A DNA stretch of 64,000 nucleotides from Elusimicrobiota bacterium (GCA_016180425.1 JACPBF010000008.1:1-64000); one strand, 5' to 3'; positions 13,201 to 21,094 are shown, counted from the stretch's first letter. Notes: generated by a model not told the origin, from the sequence alone. Numbers and translations: made by a program.

Positions 13201-16200
13201 GAAATAGTCCACTCTTCTGTTTTCTCCGAAGCCGTCAAAAGCATTCCTCTCGCTTTATCGTAGGTGGCAAGAAGTTCTTTCTTCTCGCTCGTTCCCTCGC
13301 CCACAACAAGATACATGGGGATTTCATCCCGGCTCTCATCCCCAATTTCAGCCCTTCCCACCTCTAGCCACTCTCCTTTCGCTCCACGCTCATAAACTTT
13401 CAACACATTAGATGCCGGATCCAAGCCAATCAGATAAGATTTTCCGTTAACATTTAAGGATGCCCCAACTACTTTATTTCCTTCATCCACCCGCAGAGAT
13501 TGTTTTGGAACATCTTTTTCCAAAGATTGCGGCTCAGGAATTACAGCGGCTTCCTCGGGCTTAGGGCTTTCAACCATTGAATCAGGAACAGCTTCCTGTG
13601 TTTGAGTCTCGAGATCTAAAAGTTCTTTTAATCCTGATATAATTTTTTTCGGGTCTTTCTCTCCTTTAACCGCCTCTATCAACTCATTAATTTTAGCGTC
13701 CAGAGGCTCTTGAATTTTCCCAACTACTTCCTGATCCCTCGCGCTTTCACGATTGCCGCCTTCAATTGTCGGAAGCTCATCCATCCCGCCAATCCTAATT
13801 CCTTTAGAAGAAAGCAGACCGATTAATTTTTCTAAGCCGTCTATTACTTTTTCTCTAGGAGTTTTTTCAGCCATTACTTCTAGAGTCCTGATCCTTTTGG
13901 ATTGATAAAGACTGATCAGGGATAAAATGGGTCCCCATACGGATTTCGAGATTTGGCCGGACGTTTCAGAATCGGACCCGTCCAAAAAATTTTCAACGCC
14001 CAGCTGGGTCAAGAAATTTAGCAGTGTTTTCACGCCGGCTATAATATCCATGCTTCCGTCCTGAATTCCTTTAGTAATTTTTTCAAGTTCATGGTTGAAT
14101 TGCTCTCTCTTTGCCGCCGCAATCTCTTCCTGAGTCAGCGTTAGCTGTTTTTCCTGAGCCGTCCCTTTAGGTTGAACTGACTTTTTAAAAGTAATCTCTC
14201 TGGTCAACTGATCGCTTTGGTCTGTAATAGTATAATTATAAAGCATTTGCGCTTGGCCCATAATAACCGCCATGCCTTGAATAATCTTGCCCAATGTTTT
14301 TGCTCCGGCTTCATCGCGAAAAACTGAAAATCCTGTAATCAGTTTAAAAATTTTGCTCTTTGCCGTTTCCTCCGGGTAAAGAGCCTGCAAAATCGCCTTG
14401 TTCAGAATCCGCACCGCCTTTTGATCCTCAAACCCAAACCGGTTCCCTTTTTCTAGTTCGCCTTTTTCCACCAGCTCTTTGATTTTTTCATACCTCTCAG
14501 CCATTTCAGGTGAAAGGTTCAACGATTGAATGTTGACCTGTCTGTAAAAATCAGGAACTGTAAGAAGGAAATTAAACGCGGCGCGAAGCACCTCAACTGC
14601 TTCATCATTTCCCAACGCCAAAAATTGTTCTATACTGACACCAAATTTATCCTGCAGAACTTTCCGGATCATCAGTTCCGCTTCGCGGTTGCTTGAAAGA
14701 ATTTTTTTGAAAGCCTGGATGTCCAAATCTTCCGGACCAAAAAAATTAAGCTCTGGATGGTCGTCTAACCCCATGTCACCCACCACCCCCAAAAGCCTCC
14801 CTTCATCATCGTTCAAATATCTCTGCCTTGTAATCTGGGAGCTAAACGTGCCGTCTTTATTTCCTTCCACCCATTCATTGCTCTCTTCATCGTAATGCAT
14901 TGACTTCGACTCATTCTCCTGCGCTTCCAGAGCCGCCTGATCCCTGATAATTTGATACCGTTGAATAAATGATCCAAACGTGGGATCGTTTGGAACGAGA
15001 TTTCCTTGGCTGTCTTTAATGTAGTTCCCTTGCGCGTCCTTAACATATCCGTTAAAACTAATCGAACTTCCCGAACCGGTTGCGCTAATCAATCTGCCAT
15101 CATTATTATAAAGGTATGCCGTTGAAGAAATTGTTTTGGTCAATGGGCCGTCCGGCGCAGGGGTCAAAGAATTGGTCAAGGTCAATGCGAGTTTCGATTG
15201 GTTGCCGTAAGGGGCATAAATTTGGCGCGTTATGCTGGAGGAGACAACAGAAGAATTTTTACCTTTAACTACAGAAGTTGTTCCATCAGGATTAATGAGC
15301 GTATATGCGCTGCGCGAAGAGGTAAAAGTAATACCGCTGGCGGATAGGAGTTTGCCGGTTTGATCATCATTTTCATAAAAAAGATTTTGCGTGGATTCGG
15401 TATTGTTGCCGTTGAGGTAGGTTGTATTAGAATAATTCCCTTGAGCAAAAATCTTAGGCAGTCCATTAATCACACCATAAATCATCCCTACCGTACTAAA
15501 AGATTCACTGATAGAGCTGACTGGATTCGCTTTTTCCACATCGTCAATCACTCCATCCATATTGGAATCATTGTAAACCGAATCGGTGGAGGTGTTGGGT
15601 TTTCCTTCCGGTGTTACCGCAGTCGCTCCTACCATCTTTCCTCCCGGAACTTCATACTCATTGGTCGTAACCAAAGAACTTTTCTCCACACTGCCATTAG
15701 TACGAATGGTTTCAGATTCAACCGCGCTGGTTTGAATCTGCTCAAAATCATTGTAGCTATTCTGCACCTTGGATGTGGTGAGTTTAATTCCGGTCGCCTT
15801 TCCCATTGATTCATCCCACGACACCTCTGTATAGCCGGCAACGTTGTTGGTTTGGGGAGTGTAGGAGACTCCTAATCTGCGGGTAAAAGATTTTTCAAGG
15901 GAGTGGACATCTACCTCTTTTGCTTGGATAATCTTCAAGTCTCCGCTGAATAAATCGTAAAAATTTTTCCCGCCTTCAGAGACTAAAGCCTTTGCAATTC
16001 TTCCATCCAAGACTACGATATCCTTTCTCCCTTCAAGCGCCAGATCAAGCGCTGCCAGAAGATCAATTTCGCTCTGGGTCCATTTCTTTGAATCATTCTG
16101 ATCAATTTTTTCCAACTCATCCCTTAACTTTTCCAAAGCCTGCACCAATTTTTCATTTCCCGTGGAGTAAAGGGATTTTGCGTTCAACACATGCACGATC

Positions 16201-19200
16201 ATCTTTCCTATAAAAGACTCCTGCGTGTTCAAGAAACCGGAAACCCTTCCTAGAGGATCATACTCCATACCACTCATTCTATTTGTGTTGATAGAGCCGT
16301 CTGCTGATGTCACCTGATCCATGTACTCTATGGCTTGATTCAAATCATTGTAGAGCATCCCGTATCTTAAGGAAGAAACCTTTTCATTAACTTCTTTATC
16401 CTCCCATTTTTTCTGAATTACTCCCTCTTCCACGAGCCGTTTTAAAAGCACATCCGCCCTTTTTTCACCGACAGGAATCAGCAAACCTTGAACTTTCTCA
16501 CCCTTTTCTTCCGCGATCTTTGCCGCTTCTTTTTCTAGATCTTCGGCTCTTTTCTCCAAAAGCAGGCTTAACTCAACCGGTGACAATCTTTTTTCTTTTC
16601 CATCTACCATTTGAGTATAACTAAACCGTTTTTCCCTGCCAGTTTTTATCGTCTCCGTTTCTTGTCCCAGGGACCTGCCAATAAGATCATATTTCATGCC
16701 GCTCACATTCATTTCAACATTTAACCCATTCTCCAGATATTTCTGTTGGTAACCATCAAGCTGACCCATGAGATTATACCCTCGCGCTTCCCAATCAGTC
16801 TCTTCTGCTTTTTTCGATCCGGGTTTGGTGGTGCGGTCATGATAGTTGGTCATATCGCTCAAAAAATTGTAATAGATTTTGGACCGATCCAGAACAGTTT
16901 GAAAAGATTCATCCTTATATTCTTGAGTTGTCTCACGAGAAAATGAAGTCGCCTGACCCAAGGAATTATAGAGGCTGTTTCTCAAAATCGTGGTGGTCTT
17001 AGCCCCCTTCTTGTCAGTACTGACTTCAATAGATCCGACCAGTTGGTTCTGCAGGTCGTAAGAGATAGTTGACAGTTCCCGATGCACTTCCAGTTCAGGA
17101 TTGAGCCAGACTCTTTTGCTTACCGGATCATAGGTAGAGGAAGTTATATTTTCCTTATAAGAAGCTAAACGACCAAACCCATCTAGAACCATATCTTTTC
17201 TTTCAGTAGTACTAATGGAGTCTAATTTAGCAACCCCATCTTGGGAAGTGGTATGCACAGTTTCGTTATAGCTAGTTAAAGTAATGCTGTCCTTAATTTT
17301 TTCTACTGATAGATCTCGTTTTAAATTTCCTTCTCCATCCCAGCCTTTTGTATCCACACGCTCTTTATAACCTACAATCTTCCCATCAGAATCATCCTGG
17401 GTAGATAATCTTGTGGTCGTTACAAGCAAACGTCCATCAATATTTTTCCCGTCCTCGTTTTTTCCAAGAGTAGAAGTGTCCTCTATAGATCCGGATTGTT
17501 TGCCTGATTTATCATAAGTAATATCAGAAACATATTTTTTAATTTCAATATCTCTTTCTCCTTCCTTAATACCCTTCCTATAAATACCGCTAATTTCTCT
17601 ATACCCTATGAGTTGACCACGCTCATTATAACCTTCATTTTTTCCATAAGCAGACCAGTCCTTAATAATTTGTGTCTGAATAGGAGCTGGAACAGGCAAG
17701 GCTTCTTGTTTAAAATATCCGACTTTACCCTTGACTTCTTTATATCCTTTTATTTTATCCCCTTCTTTTTCAGCAACAGACCATGTTTTACCGATTTGAG
17801 TCATATCTGGTAAAGTTTCTAACTCAAAATAACCAATTTGCAAACGTTTATCGTTATAGACAATATTAGTTCTGGTTCTTTCTAATTTCCTGCCTTGATT
17901 ATCAATAATAATTTCATTGTAAGAAAGAGTATCTCCTATTTTTGTATATCTAACATCCCTCCTTTGCATGAGTTGTATGTTCTTTTTCTTCTTATCAGCT
18001 CTGTCCTCATCTTCAATAGTTTGATCAAAGCTGATCATCTGTCCATACTGATTATATTTTGAATCTGAAACTTTAGTCTCAGTTACAAATCCTAAAAAAT
18101 CAGTGCGCGTAGTGGTATGAGAGACCAACTCGTTATATTCATTATATTGAACGTCATGCCAACGTTCTTTGCTCACTGCGCCGCTAGGATCTGTAACAGT
18201 TTGAGTGTACTCTTCTAAAAGATATTTATTATGAACTCGATCGCTAACCCCATTCCACTGAGAATTAATAATATACTTGGCATCTCCCCAATGCTTCGAA
18301 CTCTTGTTGCCAAAAGAATCTATTGTATTTTCATCATAACTCATCAGATTGTCATTAGTATCATATTTTGCATTGGTCCAAATTTTATTAGAGTGGTTGC
18401 CAAAAGTATCTATCTGTTCTTCATCAAAATGAGTAATTCTACTTTCATCGTCATACTTCATATTTTTACGAAAGATGGTGCTGGCATTGCCTAAAGGATC
18501 CACACGGTTTTCTTCAAAGCTGGTAATTTGTTGTTTCGCCACAGTATCTTTGCCAGCGTAATACACAGAGTCATCAGTGTAGGTAATATCTTTACGCCGG
18601 GTGGTCGTAATATTCCCTTGAGGGTCTGTTTCATCCGCAATGTAAGAAGTCATCAAGCGCTTATTATTATATTGCATCTGGTAAGTATTCCTTAAAGTGA
18701 GATTCCCGCGCGCGTCTAATACTCTTTCATTAAGAATTCTTGTGGTAAGACCATCTTTAAAAAATACTTGCTTGCCATCATTGTAAAGAATATAGTTCGC
18801 TTCTGTGCCCGCAGCCACATCTTGTTTAGATTGTTGTCTAACTTTAGCAATGTCTCCTTGAATGCCTTTCATGGTTTCTAAATTTTGCCAGAACTGTTCA
18901 GCTGTCATCTTCTCTTTGCCATTATACTGCTCCTGGCCCTTAGGCATTTGTAAGCCCCTGTCTTTTAAAAGCTGCTGAGGGGTTTCAATCCTCTCAAGCT
19001 GTTGTTTTTCTCTTTCCATCAATCTTTCCGGGCTCATGTAGCCTGAGCGGTCTCTATCTTCTCTTAACTTGTCATATCCTGGAAGAGCATGAAACACAAT
19101 TCTTCCAGCCGTCCAATAAAGATTAATTTTTATTTTTAAATCATGGAAAAAGTTTGGCAGCGCATTTTTAGGCATGGCCATCATCACATTCTGCGCAAAC

Positions 19201-19409
19201 GCAATCTGCGTGGTAAAATAAATAAAGACAGTTGTGAGAGCAACTGTCTTTTTAAAAAATTGAGTGGATGGAAATAATTTAGTTATTAAAAATGTAAAGG
19301 GTGAGGTGCGCGGGATTGGACAAAAAAATGCCCTCCAGAAGTTTCTTTTGGTTTTTCTGTAGAGTCGTCTAATTTTTATTTTGATCATTATGCCAATTGG
19401 ATCAAACAA
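4266..19409 (-). CDS. Giant secreted repeat protein (5,047 codons)
   Basis: Not recognised as a named protein. The frame starts at a TTG (19409); the in-frame ATG at 19388 is an alternative, and neither has a clear ribosome site. A basic N-terminus is followed by a hydrophobic segment near residues 55-75 ending Ala-Phe-Ala, a plausible late signal peptide. Residues about 215-1340 are degenerate YD/RHS-like units (Tyr-Asn/Asp-x-x-x-x-Leu with Thr-Asp-x-x-Gly-Asn). About 1490-1970 and 2440-2940 are charged, helical and non-repetitive. About 3340-3800 contains beta units with Asp-Gly-Thr-x-Thr-Asn-Glu. From about 4150 onward a long array of units carries Asp-Gly-Phe-Gly-Asn and Asn-Gly-Gln-Ala-Lys-Leu. 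The frame ends with Tyr-Ile-Glu-Arg-Trp-Ile at an out-of-frame junction; repeats continue in two other frames down to position 1. A His-Glu-x-x-Glu-x-x-His stretch near residue 2770 is not a canonical metalloprotease motif. Surface adhesion or envelope role is only inferred. Confidence 0.85.
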   Translation of the reverse strand: MFDPIGIMIKIKIRRLYRKTKRNFWRAFFCPIPRTSPFTFLITKLFPSTQFFKKTVALTTVFIYFTTQIAFAQNVMMAMPKNALPNFFHDLKIKINLYWTAGRIVFHALPGYDKLREDRDRSGYMSPERLMEREKQQLERIETPQQLLKDRGLQMPKGQEQYNGKEKMTAEQFWQNLETMKGIQGDIAKVRQQSKQDVAAGTEANYILYNDGKQVFFKDGLTTRILNERVLDARGNLTLRNTYQMQYNNKRLMTSYIADETDPQGNITTTRRKDITYTDDSVYYAGKDTVAKQQITSFEENRVDPLGNASTIFRKNMKYDDESRITHFDEEQIDTFGNHSNKIWTNAKYDTNDNLMSYDENTIDSFGNKSSKHWGDAKYIINSQWNGVSDRVHNKYLLEEYTQTVTDPSGAVSKERWHDVQYNEYNELVSHTTTRTDFLGFVTETKVSDSKYNQYGQMISFDQTIEDEDRADKKKKNIQLMQRRDVRYTKIGDTLSYNEIIIDNQGRKLERTRTNIVYNDKRLQIGYFELETLPDMTQIGKTWSVAEKEGDKIKGYKEVKGKVGYFKQEALPVPAPIQTQIIKDWSAYGKNEGYNERGQLIGYREISGIYRKGIKEGERDIEIKKYVSDITYDKSGKQSGSIEDTSTLGKNEDGKNIDGRLLVTTTRLSTQDDSDGKIVGYKERVDTKGWDGEGNLKRDLSVEKIKDSITLTSYNETVHTTSQDGVAKLDSISTTERKDMVLDGFGRLASYKENITSSTYDPVSKRVWLNPELEVHRELSTISYDLQNQLVGSIEVSTDKKGAKTTTILRNSLYNSLGQATSFSRETTQEYKDESFQTVLDRSKIYYNFLSDMTNYHDRTTKPGSKKAEETDWEARGYNLMGQLDGYQQKYLENGLNVEMNVSGMKYDLIGRSLGQETETIKTGREKRFSYTQMVDGKEKRLSPVELSLLLEKRAEDLEKEAAKIAEEKGEKVQGLLIPVGEKRADVLLKRLVEEGVIQKKWEDKEVNEKVSSLRYGMLYNDLNQAIEYMDQVTSADGSINTNRMSGMEYDPLGRVSGFLNTQESFIGKMIVHVLNAKSLYSTGNEKLVQALEKLRDELEKIDQNDSKKWTQSEIDLLAALDLALEGRKDIVVLDGRIAKALVSEGGKNFYDLFSGDLKIIQAKEVDVHSLEKSFTRRLGVSYTPQTNNVAGYTEVSWDESMGKATGIKLTTSKVQNSYNDFEQIQTSAVESETIRTNGSVEKSSLVTTNEYEVPGGKMVGATAVTPEGKPNTSTDSVYNDSNMDGVIDDVEKANPVSSISESFSTVGMIYGVINGLPKIFAQGNYSNTTYLNGNNTESTQNLFYENDDQTGKLLSASGITFTSSRSAYTLINPDGTTSVVKGKNSSVVSSSITRQIYAPYGNQSKLALTLTNSLTPAPDGPLTKTISSTAYLYNNDGRLISATGSGSSISFNGYVKDAQGNYIKDSQGNLVPNDPTFGSFIQRYQIIRDQAALEAQENESKSMHYDEESNEWVEGNKDGTFSSQITRQRYLNDDEGRLLGVVGDMGLDDHPELNFFGPEDLDIQAFKKILSSNREAELMIRKVLQDKFGVSIEQFLALGNDEAVEVLRAAFNFLLTVPDFYRQVNIQSLNLSPEMAERYEKIKELVEKGELEKGNRFGFEDQKAVRILNKAILQALYPEETAKSKIFKLITGFSVFRDEAGAKTLGKIIQGMAVIMGQAQMLYNYTITDQSDQLTREITFKKSVQPKGTAQEKQLTLTQEEIAAAKREQFNHELEKITKGIQDGSMDIIAGVKTLLNFLTQLGVENFLDGSDSETSGQISKSVWGPILSLISLYQSKRIRTLEVMAEKTPREKVIDGLEKLIGLLSSKGIRIGGMDELPTIEGGNRESARDQEVVGKIQEPLDAKINELIEAVKGEKDPKKIISGLKELLDLETQTQEAVPDSMVESPKPEEAAVIPEPQSLEKDVPKQSLRVDEGNKVVGASLNVNGKSYLIGLDPASNVLKVYERGAKGEWLEVGRAEIGDESRDEIPMYLVVGEGTSEKKELLATYDKARGMLLTASEKTEEWTISDVKTGRGQQHQEVVVTYKYSVFGLLEYAHGSGVSQADDGFKNVTNSLIDQKYELYRGQAKMKVSETKSFTQNYDGSWSAMGWVVQGQNSGKPVGKAMTVEYQYNKEGELVSAFGSGQSIAANSDASITTSDIEQYFIILDSQAKLHHTKTTSKTKSSKSEQIQVLHVYYSYDRRNRLVRNGGAAGGGPKLIPVAKKDKDGNVLKDKFGNVVYEKDEEGNIVFDYERDEKGEIKIYKETFGEGTFVQVNIFRDEETKEIKKDLKVKTFGMIHQAYAIVLGQAKMVESVTLTNSFDETGPWSQKVATIKYIYDKSGRMGGAYGEERTLSGNWQTSSNDVTEQNSIQPYELINGQAKSTKITTRSTSKHFFRSITSLELEGMILNDVSGKLFNENLEKGTIESDSVSDSEVETVVLNSYDEAGNIRDVQGQTRSLTYSFFEDPVNKVNDDIYFVGEYMFEENGVTARGKRAELLASVEKSDSGEGMISARNAMAEAVLVKIAEAYGLTKLEIKDKTNFIKLMNSIIKREIKIPELMEKAKLTPKEFLSAIVYGINQARATLNVFTTEMFSMLFNLVGEALGSIADQLTGNLLFNFISLTGDLSGQDELIQLAGSIFQDMAQNPDKYMNPNDETGGIVLTGFVVDKTVEGAKLPEGFKTDSVIYWDSNGIGHINYDVLKSWKEREEKEKNDPNIKEEDKFKVRNAIEKTFLHENYEYAHSKEKMSKGEVVTTADLETWSRKAESKEEGGLGYYVEGVESNYDLTGVVAAVSSLKGLADWAPILKPLSNLNISSNFTIENVTDQGESANGARIGIDLSQAIARVGDFSDDLNGGYQLVGTRFIKYRYVEREVDDGNGGKKKEMVKEQVGEPIEFNDPLWDAAKGEFKRELPEGWGMTDAAKARGENKNENDFKKDEKTLPDGSVVRYIRYGSGKDATFMILEFRPGGNLKDRLTKSRSSIGLDLKGADQGGRTDVRSKSEISLGSSYLYDRDPNNPNEDPATQIVLKADSQAVKDALIEKNSGVYYKDTNNVEHRLFTKPSKFDFARFNIASNFDKYDKDYEVGSTAPIGYTPALSAQSKTSFTSEEIAAFIQAYNIYKIDNPSADNLPANFGSAPSTDIAAFIKNHSILTSFDYAAVFGTKYLKDPHYLKYTPDSNFWYFKNRPIFKAGDTAYSQGLGYNHEVKIKKIGALNGKDVIATEKTSYGFRDPSREAIQWKTYTPNFSSADITGLKSLIGQYWDPDKKVFSASATRTVGQQTKPNMLVTKIFYDPASQKFVPFQYRSADGTGTNDSTSAMYFNVQTGKATTYQYRRFDGTETNEATTAKAYRFTIVSGSSIDEVTTFMRYHTASGEPTNEASSNGVANIESTALTNLANDANESLPVNNAANIEVRFGQSSDTPPQDTILNLAEFTVTKRYYNTATHEFTDSPYKLERDFKNSKAGTDTSSMYTDRNENGIQDPDELNNIANHENSAVTAGIRQYVNTVKGNGQTTLFQFRFADEKSLKIIYREQNLGSIPQSVLDRANTDVAKFYNSKKKAITVYQFRYLVDADGKKAGDDYTGTDPISPQDLGKKFVANDGVSYFNPLKTADDGFSIYQWRSKENGDQEWSAEYHNPLDIVDSTASNDRDRFKQTDNKYYHRDASNKFFYTDKLYRLAKVENAGTPSEKTVYDYADLSDFTLVSGTTYRDKDNNQWTKNADGTFSDSNGKKWELNTSLEAHKHVENIKNEENKSNDVSAYAGMKDTTEVVSASKMERIGLGSNEGRISRYDTNKYLEAPGTNNWKTSFAFFTKDIADPNSLVKVFSGYKKNDQGVMEPVITVVKGSSENPVKATVRVNDSGDIFTRILSDEDSRDDILTGSGSAINYAVWDKGREVGKFQFVKNGDGTFTINTGDSNSFFAHIANIGGEIKAGGTSKDDSNAYNEGKSGFSGGMFVSSLKGFFDMGALLKVAGIGFGAQAKLYAEKLFSAAGLAMSKVSKLFSGLETKFEIMPESDVKIIPETAPKTAVPSTSQELLAQIANFPGLEGIDLSKVSLVSQTNGSVKIIYKEGATEVRGTILPPAKEKNTDGTSTTAWRLNIDRSETPVAGFGTSTHQEMTTIYEYDKQGYLIGAKAKGWSVTNDGFGNVTYNKDITNEFKIIRGQARLWKAITPSYTVNMDGSMSWQDGSVHNGIKTQSAILAYELDPQTGLLRGNGANASLGVSITNDGFDNWTKTEIQQTYKLINGQAKLSSSRTVSNTTNLDLSTSYQDLTVDYKYFGEEDEKGIIAYPVVRGKHRLGQMAHAEGRGTFNSNDGFGNISEGTLDQEFTNPWESGGQAKLLTSTSKSHTTNVDGSESWQDGSEHNGVTTEASVITYRYDEKGHLNGEGATASEGITVNDDGFGNYTVSRVNQIYTLINGQAKLKDTVTRSLTRNADGSWSVMGWKDLDNKSADRSKGMHGGEEMRVTYYYFGEDRSNSKGNNYKTQVDRALKRYLGTVAAAEGNGLSYSNDGFDNKTYAFITQSYEVFNGQAKMIRNETRTRTENIDGSRSWQGWKETAESNAVYNGIQTQASVIHYLYNKNGVLINEGARADKSVMMSDDGFGNWTKSEVDQTYVLINGQAKLKRSISNTDSFTSYDSKKEKGWNADGSSSHQVMTVSYTYKGEGITDQVALKALADQKVLGQLASADGKGTTLSEDGFGNWTAGIIEQTYEIIKGQAKIMSSNSKSWSSNSSGAGSYKYNLKNNSWAFEPASGGNYERPSRNDDDSWSRQDMTTYYAYDSNGSAVLTGGVFGGAPVIGEDGKPIMVNGKVKRDGRTYGRGTSLNDDGFGNISDGTVDQVYRMIKGQAKLASSKSVSVAKHYETVDGAEVLQAGSSDGSTNSQEMWTKYDYDADGKQTGQSGRGNTVSDDGFGNYTAGIIEQVYALVGEANKGQSWKVFNSTSKSWSSSSSGAGSWNIDGDNNWVFTASANGGSYDGNGVTASDATWSKQEMVTTYIERWI

Positions 19410-19449
19410 CCAACATGAACAATAATCTTTTCTTTAGAACTTTCTCCAT
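19402..19449 (-). other. Mini-ORF 2 (15 codons) overlapping the giant gene start
   Basis: ATG at 19449 reads MEKVLKKRLLFMLVV and stops at TGA (19402-19404), overlapping the TTG start of the giant gene in another frame. It is a diverged tandem copy of the mini-ORF 80 bp upstream. A leader-peptide role by translational coupling is possible; there is no strong ribosome site, so it may be fortuitous. Confidence 0.3.
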
Positions 19450-19481
19450 TGATTCTTGTTTGGAACATTGAATAAATTATA

Positions 19482-19529
19482 TTAAATGGCCAATAGTAAC
19501 AATGTTTTTCTCTCTAGAATTTTCTCCAT
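19482..19529 (-). other. Mini-ORF 1 (15 codons), tandem copy
   Basis: ATG at 19529 reads MEKILERKTLLLLAI and stops at TAA. The same plan (Met-Glu-Lys-Ile/Val-Leu, basic residues, a Leu-rich tail, 15 codons) recurs in 19402-19449. The surrounding DNA is duplicated too (ATGGAGAAA, then TTCTA, then AGA repeats), so a local duplication of about 80 bp produced the pair. Confidence 0.3.
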
Positions 19530-19600
19530 GAATAAAAATAAATTGATAATGATTAGATTGAACCGTAGGTGTAGATAAAATATAGCAGATACTGCCGAAA

Positions 19601-19640
19601 CTTTTCTTAAACTTTTTGTAACATTTTTGTAACATTTTTC
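19601..19640 (-). promoter_or_regulatory. Pho-box-like triple repeat upstream of the giant gene
   Basis: Read on the minus strand it is GTTACA, N5, GTTACA, N5, GTTTAAGAAAAG: direct half-sites with an 11-bp period. Sixteen bases further downstream is TATATT, a possible -10 box. Three close relatives lie at 38908, 39307 and 49031, all in the same orientation in front of minus-strand genes. The plan matches OmpR/PhoB-family sites, especially the TTaACA-N5 repeats bound by PhoP in Bacillus. Regulator identity is inferred. Confidence 0.55.
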
Positions 19641-20216
19641 ACCCTCTCCCCTACCCCCATTTTTAGGAAATTTCCAACCTCCTTTGAAACTATTTCCTAA
19701 AATTAATTTTTTTTAAAGCTAATGTTTAATTTTGATCCTAAAATTTCAGATTAAATCCCACATCCAGTCAATTTTTTTTGTAAATACATTTAAAAAGTCT
19801 CCGAATCTGTTCAGAACATCAGGGGAATATCATGCTCCTCTCATTCAACACGCAAGATTGCAAAATACGGGCTAAAGTTCCTATTTAATTAGTAGCAAAA
19901 AGAATGCCACATCAAACAGTTTATTTATTCTCTTTATTATAAAAAAGTAGTGTGTTTAACTCCACAAAGGTATGGAAAAAATTCCACATTTCCATATATT
20001 ATTATATTTTATCTTTTAGTTTCTTCCTTAACCTTTTGCTATATTATATCACATAAGTCTAATATCTCTTACCTTTGGTCTTACTGTTTTCCCATCCATT
20101 TCCCTTTTTCCTAACCTGAAAGATTTTTCACTACTTGTTTATTAAATCAGTTTACTTGCAAGCCTAAGGCTCATTAAATTATAATGAATACCATCAATGC
20201 CAATAAATAAAATAAA
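19641..20216. other. AT-rich intergenic region, no gene seen
   Basis: No credible coding frame was found on either strand. It contains a C-rich patch just after the Pho-box-like element, a copy of the dispersed repeat at 19852-19876, and several T- or A-runs. It separates the divergent giant gene and the nucleotidyltransferase gene. Confidence 0.6.
19852..19876. repeat. Dispersed short repeat, copy A
   Basis: GCAAGATTGCAAAATACGGG followed by CTAAA. A copy with one difference in 25 bp (T for C) lies at 57233-57257, 37 kb away. Its reverse complement starts TTTAGCCCGTATTTTGC, close to the core TTTAACCCGAATATTG seen in the inverted repeats at 48295 and 55481. Confidence 0.6.
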
Positions 20217-20759
20217 ATGAAATACACGACTGTTTTCCATTTAATTGGTAAGCTAACAAAAAATGAACATATCTCTTGTGTTCTCATAGGTGGTTTTGCA
20301 ATTAATTACTATAAGGTAACTCGCCAAACACTGGATGTAGATTTTTTAATTACGAAAACTGATTTTGAAAGAATAGAAAATCTCTTGAACCAAGAGGGGT
20401 ACAAAAAAGATTTTATCGAAAAAGTTTTTATTAGGCTTAAAAATAGTGGGAAACAGCTAAACCTTATGGATATTAATTTCATGTTTGTGGAAAAGGAAAC
20501 TTTAGATAAAATTATCCAAGAAGGAAAGGAAATAGTGATTGGGGGTCAAAAATTTTTTATTCCATCCCTGTCTCACTTAATAGCGCTAAAATTACATTCA
20601 ATTAAATATAACCCGCATCTTAGAGAACTGAAAGATCTGCCAGACATTGTCAATCTTATTCGAATGAATAATATCAATACAAAAGACAAAAAATTTAAAG
20701 AGCTCTGTTTAAAATATGGGACAGAGGATCTATACCAAAAAATTTTAAATTACTTTTAA
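20217..20759 (+). CDS. Nucleotidyltransferase-fold protein (AbiEii/MNT-like)
   Basis: A 180-residue protein with the DNA polymerase beta-type nucleotidyltransferase signature: Gly25-Gly26 in a hydrophobic strand-turn (VLIGGFAINYY), the Asp40-x-Asp42 metal pair (TLDVDFLI) and a candidate third acid at Asp85 (LMDINFM). The C-terminal half is helical (HLIALKLHSIKYN and a Leu-Pro-Asp-Ile-Val-Asn-Leu-Ile segment), as in standalone nucleotidyltransferases of toxin-antitoxin and abortive-infection loci. It would transfer a nucleotide to a protein or RNA target, but the target is unknown. ATG follows an A-rich run without a clear Shine-Dalgarno. A 53-codon gene starts eight bases after its stop, so the two look co-transcribed. 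Confidence 0.7.
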   Translation: MKYTTVFHLIGKLTKNEHISCVLIGGFAINYYKVTRQTLDVDFLITKTDFERIENLLNQEGYKKDFIEKVFIRLKNSGKQLNLMDINFMFVEKETLDKIIQEGKEIVIGGQKFFIPSLSHLIALKLHSIKYNPHLRELKDLPDIVNLIRMNNINTKDKKFKELCLKYGTEDLYQKILNYF

Positions 20760-20766
20760 AAAATAA

Positions 20767-20928
20767 ATGAAAAAATTAGAGCTTCCAATTATTAAAAGAA
20801 AAACTCTCATCGAGAGACATCTCAATATGGAGGACTACTTAGAATTTGTTACTTTAAACTTAAAATTATTTCCATTCGCAGCCAAGCAAAAAAAATTCTA
20901 TGTAAACAAAACTTTCTTTATAAAATAA
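20767..20928 (+). CDS. Small protein paired with the nucleotidyltransferase
   Basis: A 53-codon frame starting eight bases after the preceding stop. It opens with Met-Lys-Lys-Leu-Glu-Leu-Pro-Ile-Ile-Lys and contains a Met-Glu-Asp-Tyr-Leu-Glu-Phe-Val segment and a basic C-terminus ending Phe-Ile-Lys. The tight spacing, absence of any other good frame and sensible composition support translation. No domain is recognised. By position it could be the partner or antidote of the nucleotidyltransferase, but that is inference from gene order only. Confidence 0.5.
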   Translation: MKKLELPIIKRKTLIERHLNMEDYLEFVTLNLKLFPFAAKQKKFYVNKTFFIK

Positions 20929-20933
20929 GTTGA

Positions 20934-20948
20934 TGGGGGCTTCCCCCA
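20934..20948 (+). terminator. Short GC hairpin after the two-gene unit
   Basis: TGGGGG, loop CTT, CCCCCA. It sits six bases after the 53-codon gene. There is no following T-run, so rho-independent termination is only possible, not shown. Confidence 0.35.
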
Positions 20949-21094
20949 AAGAGCTATAAAATATTGTAACCCATGCCAGTTTCTCCAATTTTAATGTTCT
21001 ACCATTTGTTTCCTGCCTAAATTGACAAAATTTACTTATTGGGCTTTATCTTGAATTTTTTATACTTTAATCAGACCATGTAATGGCAAAATGA

